Source of the DNA: Clostridiales bacterium
GTDB lineage: Bacteria; Bacillota_E; Sulfobacillia; Sulfobacillales; JAIMBI01
Direction of reading: 5' to 3'
Length of the DNA stretch: 24,577 bases
Assembly: GCA_027318915.1 (NCBI GenBank)
Contig: DAHVOH010000052.1
Span: 1 to 24,577 of the forward strand
Shown: positions 23,388 through 24,577 of the stretch, one piece after another
Layout of the letters: the number at the start of each line of letters is the position of its first letter
Position numbering within the stretch: the first letter of the stretch is position 1
Notes under the pieces: model-generated
The model's database searches: none
Told to the model about the DNA's origin: nothing
The model's input: the letters and a program-made list of their open reading frames with translations, nothing else
Position numbers and translations under genes: made by a program

Positions 23388-23957
23388 TTGGTCCAGGTAT
23401 ACGGCAAAATCGGGATTCTGGGTTTTGGCGGTGGCTACGCCGTGTTGGCCTTCATTCGCAGCGAAACCGTCGAAGAGCGGCGCTGGCTGACGCCGGAACA
23501 GTTCGACCACATCCTGGAGATGACCTCCTTTGCCCCGGGGGCCACCACCGTCAACGTCATGGCGGCGATCGCCTATCGCCTGCGCGGATGGCCGGGGCTG
23601 TTGGCCGGCACGGTGGCCGTGCTGTGGCCGTCGTTCCTGATGATTCTGGCCCTGGCCCGCCTGACCGAGGCGCTTCATGACCCGTGGGTGCTGGGAGCGC
23701 TCAAAGGAGTCGAGGTGGCGGTGGTGGGCCTCCTGATTGACGTGGTGGTCACCTTGGCCAAAGAGGTGCCGCGTGCGGCCATCACCGTCGCCCTGGGCGT
23801 CCTGGCCGGCGTCCTGGTGCTGTTGGGCATCAACCCGGCCCTGACGCTGCTCCTGGTCGCGGCCATCGGCCTCGCCGACTATCTGATTCGGCGCCGTCCC
23901 CTGCCGGAGCGCCCCCGCCCGGGCGCTTCGCCGTCCACGGCGCGTCCGCGGCCCTGA
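23388..23957 (+). CDS. chrA: ChrA-type chromate transporter, C-terminal-half protein
   Basis: The second CHR domain, 189 aa if started at TTG 23388. Motifs: KIGILGFGGGYAVLAFI, then MTSFAPGATTVNVMAAIAY, the counterpart of the first half's GQITPGPVAIS block, and WPSFLMILALA. A charged, Pro/Arg-rich tail follows the last helix. The start is not settled. The frame (same as the first half) is open from 23274, and TTG 23388 is the only usual start codon I find before the FGGG motif. It has no good ribosome binding site, whereas GAGGGGGG at 23328-23335 is followed only by GTC and ACG codons in frame. The real product may begin near 23340 from a non-standard start, or be joined to the first half. Confidence 0.8.
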   Translation: MVQVYGKIGILGFGGGYAVLAFIRSETVEERRWLTPEQFDHILEMTSFAPGATTVNVMAAIAYRLRGWPGLLAGTVAVLWPSFLMILALARLTEALHDPWVLGALKGVEVAVVGLLIDVVVTLAKEVPRAAITVALGVLAGVLVLLGINPALTLLLVAAIGLADYLIRRRPLPERPRPGASPSTARPRP

Positions 23958-24068
23958 CCGGCGACCGTCCTCGGCCACCCCGGGCAGGGGATCGGCCCCG
24001 CGCCCGCGAAAGCTGTCTCAGGACACGACCATCCGGGTTGCCGCCAGGTCTCGCGAGGAGTGAGAAAC

Positions 24069-24530
24069 ATGCATCGGATTGTGGTGCCGTTGGATGGATC
24101 GGCATTGGCGGAGGCCGTGATGCCGACGGCTCTGGAGTTGGGACAGGCGCTGGCGGCGGAGTGGGTGCTGCTGCGCGTGGTGGCGCCGCCGACGGTGATG
24201 TGGGCCATGGAGGCCGGCGTGTGGGGTCCGGTCGCTCCTTGGGACCCGATGCTGCCGTTGACCGAGGAGGACAAAAGCCATGCCGCCGAGTATCTGGAGG
24301 CGGTACGAGCGAAGATGCCGGCGCCGGAACGGGTGACGGTGGATGCCCGCGAAGACCTGCTGCCGACCGGCATTTTAAAGGCGGTCGCGGAGCATGGGGC
24401 CACCTACATTGCCATGTCCACCCACGGGCGCGGAGGGTTCCACCGACTGGTGATGGGGAGCGTCACCGAGACGACCATTCGCCTGTCGCCGGTGCCGGTG
24501 GTGGTGGTGCGGCCGCCGACGGTGGGATAG
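24069..24530 (+). CDS. Universal stress protein (UspA family), second copy
   Basis: A 153-aa single-domain UspA protein, closely similar to the one at 7102-7644. They share MHRIVVPLDGS, AEAVMPTA, ELGQAL, RMPAPERV-like KMPAPERV and the nucleotide loop STHGRGGFHRLVMGS. It ends just after the domain (VPVVVVRPPTVG) and so lacks the Gly/Ser/Pro tail of the first copy. ATG 24069 is chosen because GAGGAG lies upstream and the paralogue starts at the same residue; a GTG at 24060 would add three residues. ATP binding is expected from the intact STHG-x9-GS motif. It lies 111 bp after the second chrA half in the same direction, so it may be co-transcribed with it or have its own promoter. Confidence 0.93.
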   Translation: MHRIVVPLDGSALAEAVMPTALELGQALAAEWVLLRVVAPPTVMWAMEAGVWGPVAPWDPMLPLTEEDKSHAAEYLEAVRAKMPAPERVTVDAREDLLPTGILKAVAEHGATYIAMSTHGRGGFHRLVMGSVTETTIRLSPVPVVVVRPPTVG

Positions 24531-24554
24531 GCGGAGGCGTTCAGGAAGGGAGGA

Positions 24555-24575
24555 CCGGGCCGGGGGACGGCTCGG
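24555..24575 (+). terminator. Candidate terminator after the second usp gene
   Basis: A 7-bp stem (CCGGGCC 24555-24561 / GGCTCGG 24569-24575, one G.U pair) with a 7-nt loop lies 25 nt past the stop. The window ends before any T-tract could be seen. Confidence 0.4.
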
Positions 24576-24577
24576 AC

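Noticed and set aside
21517..24040. Shared 12-mer ACCATCCGGGTT near 21518 and 24028
   Set aside because: Too short to be meaningful at this base composition, and the flanks differ.

Overview
The window is a G+C-rich (roughly two thirds by eye), gene-dense bacterial chromosome segment with strong AGGAGG-type ribosome binding sites and many touching or overlapping genes. I cannot name the organism. The DnaK carries the extra segment in lobe IA (about residues 76-100) that Bacillus-type Firmicutes and Actinobacteria normally lack. Together with the dnaK-dnaJ-small modulator-clpB layout, which recalls the Thermus operon, this hints at a deep-branching lineage (Chloroflexota-, Deinococcota- or Sulfobacillus-like) rather than a classical bacillus. 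The gene set (decarboxylase/antiporter, cupredoxin lipoprotein, chromate-type transporter, universal stress proteins) would suit an acid- or metal-exposed environment, but that is inference.

Layout. 1-1316 (+): a cupredoxin-like lipoprotein with a clear terminator, then a small helical protein of unknown function. 1713-3350 (-): a GAF histidine kinase whose N-terminal receiver domain is degenerate. 3666-4217 (+): a glycine-rich membrane protein of the general-stress-protein/DUF1269 type, separated by a strong hairpin from the next block. 4388-11626 (-): a probable four-gene operon, read as GadC-like amino-acid antiporter, Orn/Lys/Arg decarboxylase, universal stress protein and Pat-type protein acetyltransferase; the last two share a TGATG stop/start. 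12001-17962 (-): the chaperone operon dnaK-cbpA-cbpM-clpB, with 4-nt and 1-nt overlaps between its last three genes and no grpE. 18692-21453 (-): a dihydrolipoamide dehydrogenase-like flavoprotein and a zinc secondary-alcohol dehydrogenase, the latter preceded by a TTTGG-repeat leader. 21791-22597 (-): a TauE/SafE-type exporter, divergent from a two-part ChrA chromate transporter (22740-23957, +) whose halves lie in one reading frame interrupted by a single TAG. 24069-24530 (+): a second universal stress protein closely similar to the first.

Functionally this is a stress-response neighbourhood: proton-consuming decarboxylation with product/substrate antiport, protein refolding and disaggregation, nucleotide-binding stress proteins with a coupled lysine acetyltransferase, and anion export. 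No mobile elements, CRISPR arrays, tRNA or rRNA genes were recognised. The points most worth a second look are the antiporter-decarboxylase-USP-Pat operon, the split chrA, the grpE-less chaperone operon, the cupredoxin without an evident C-terminal histidine ligand, the pseudo-receiver kinase and the TTTGG leader.
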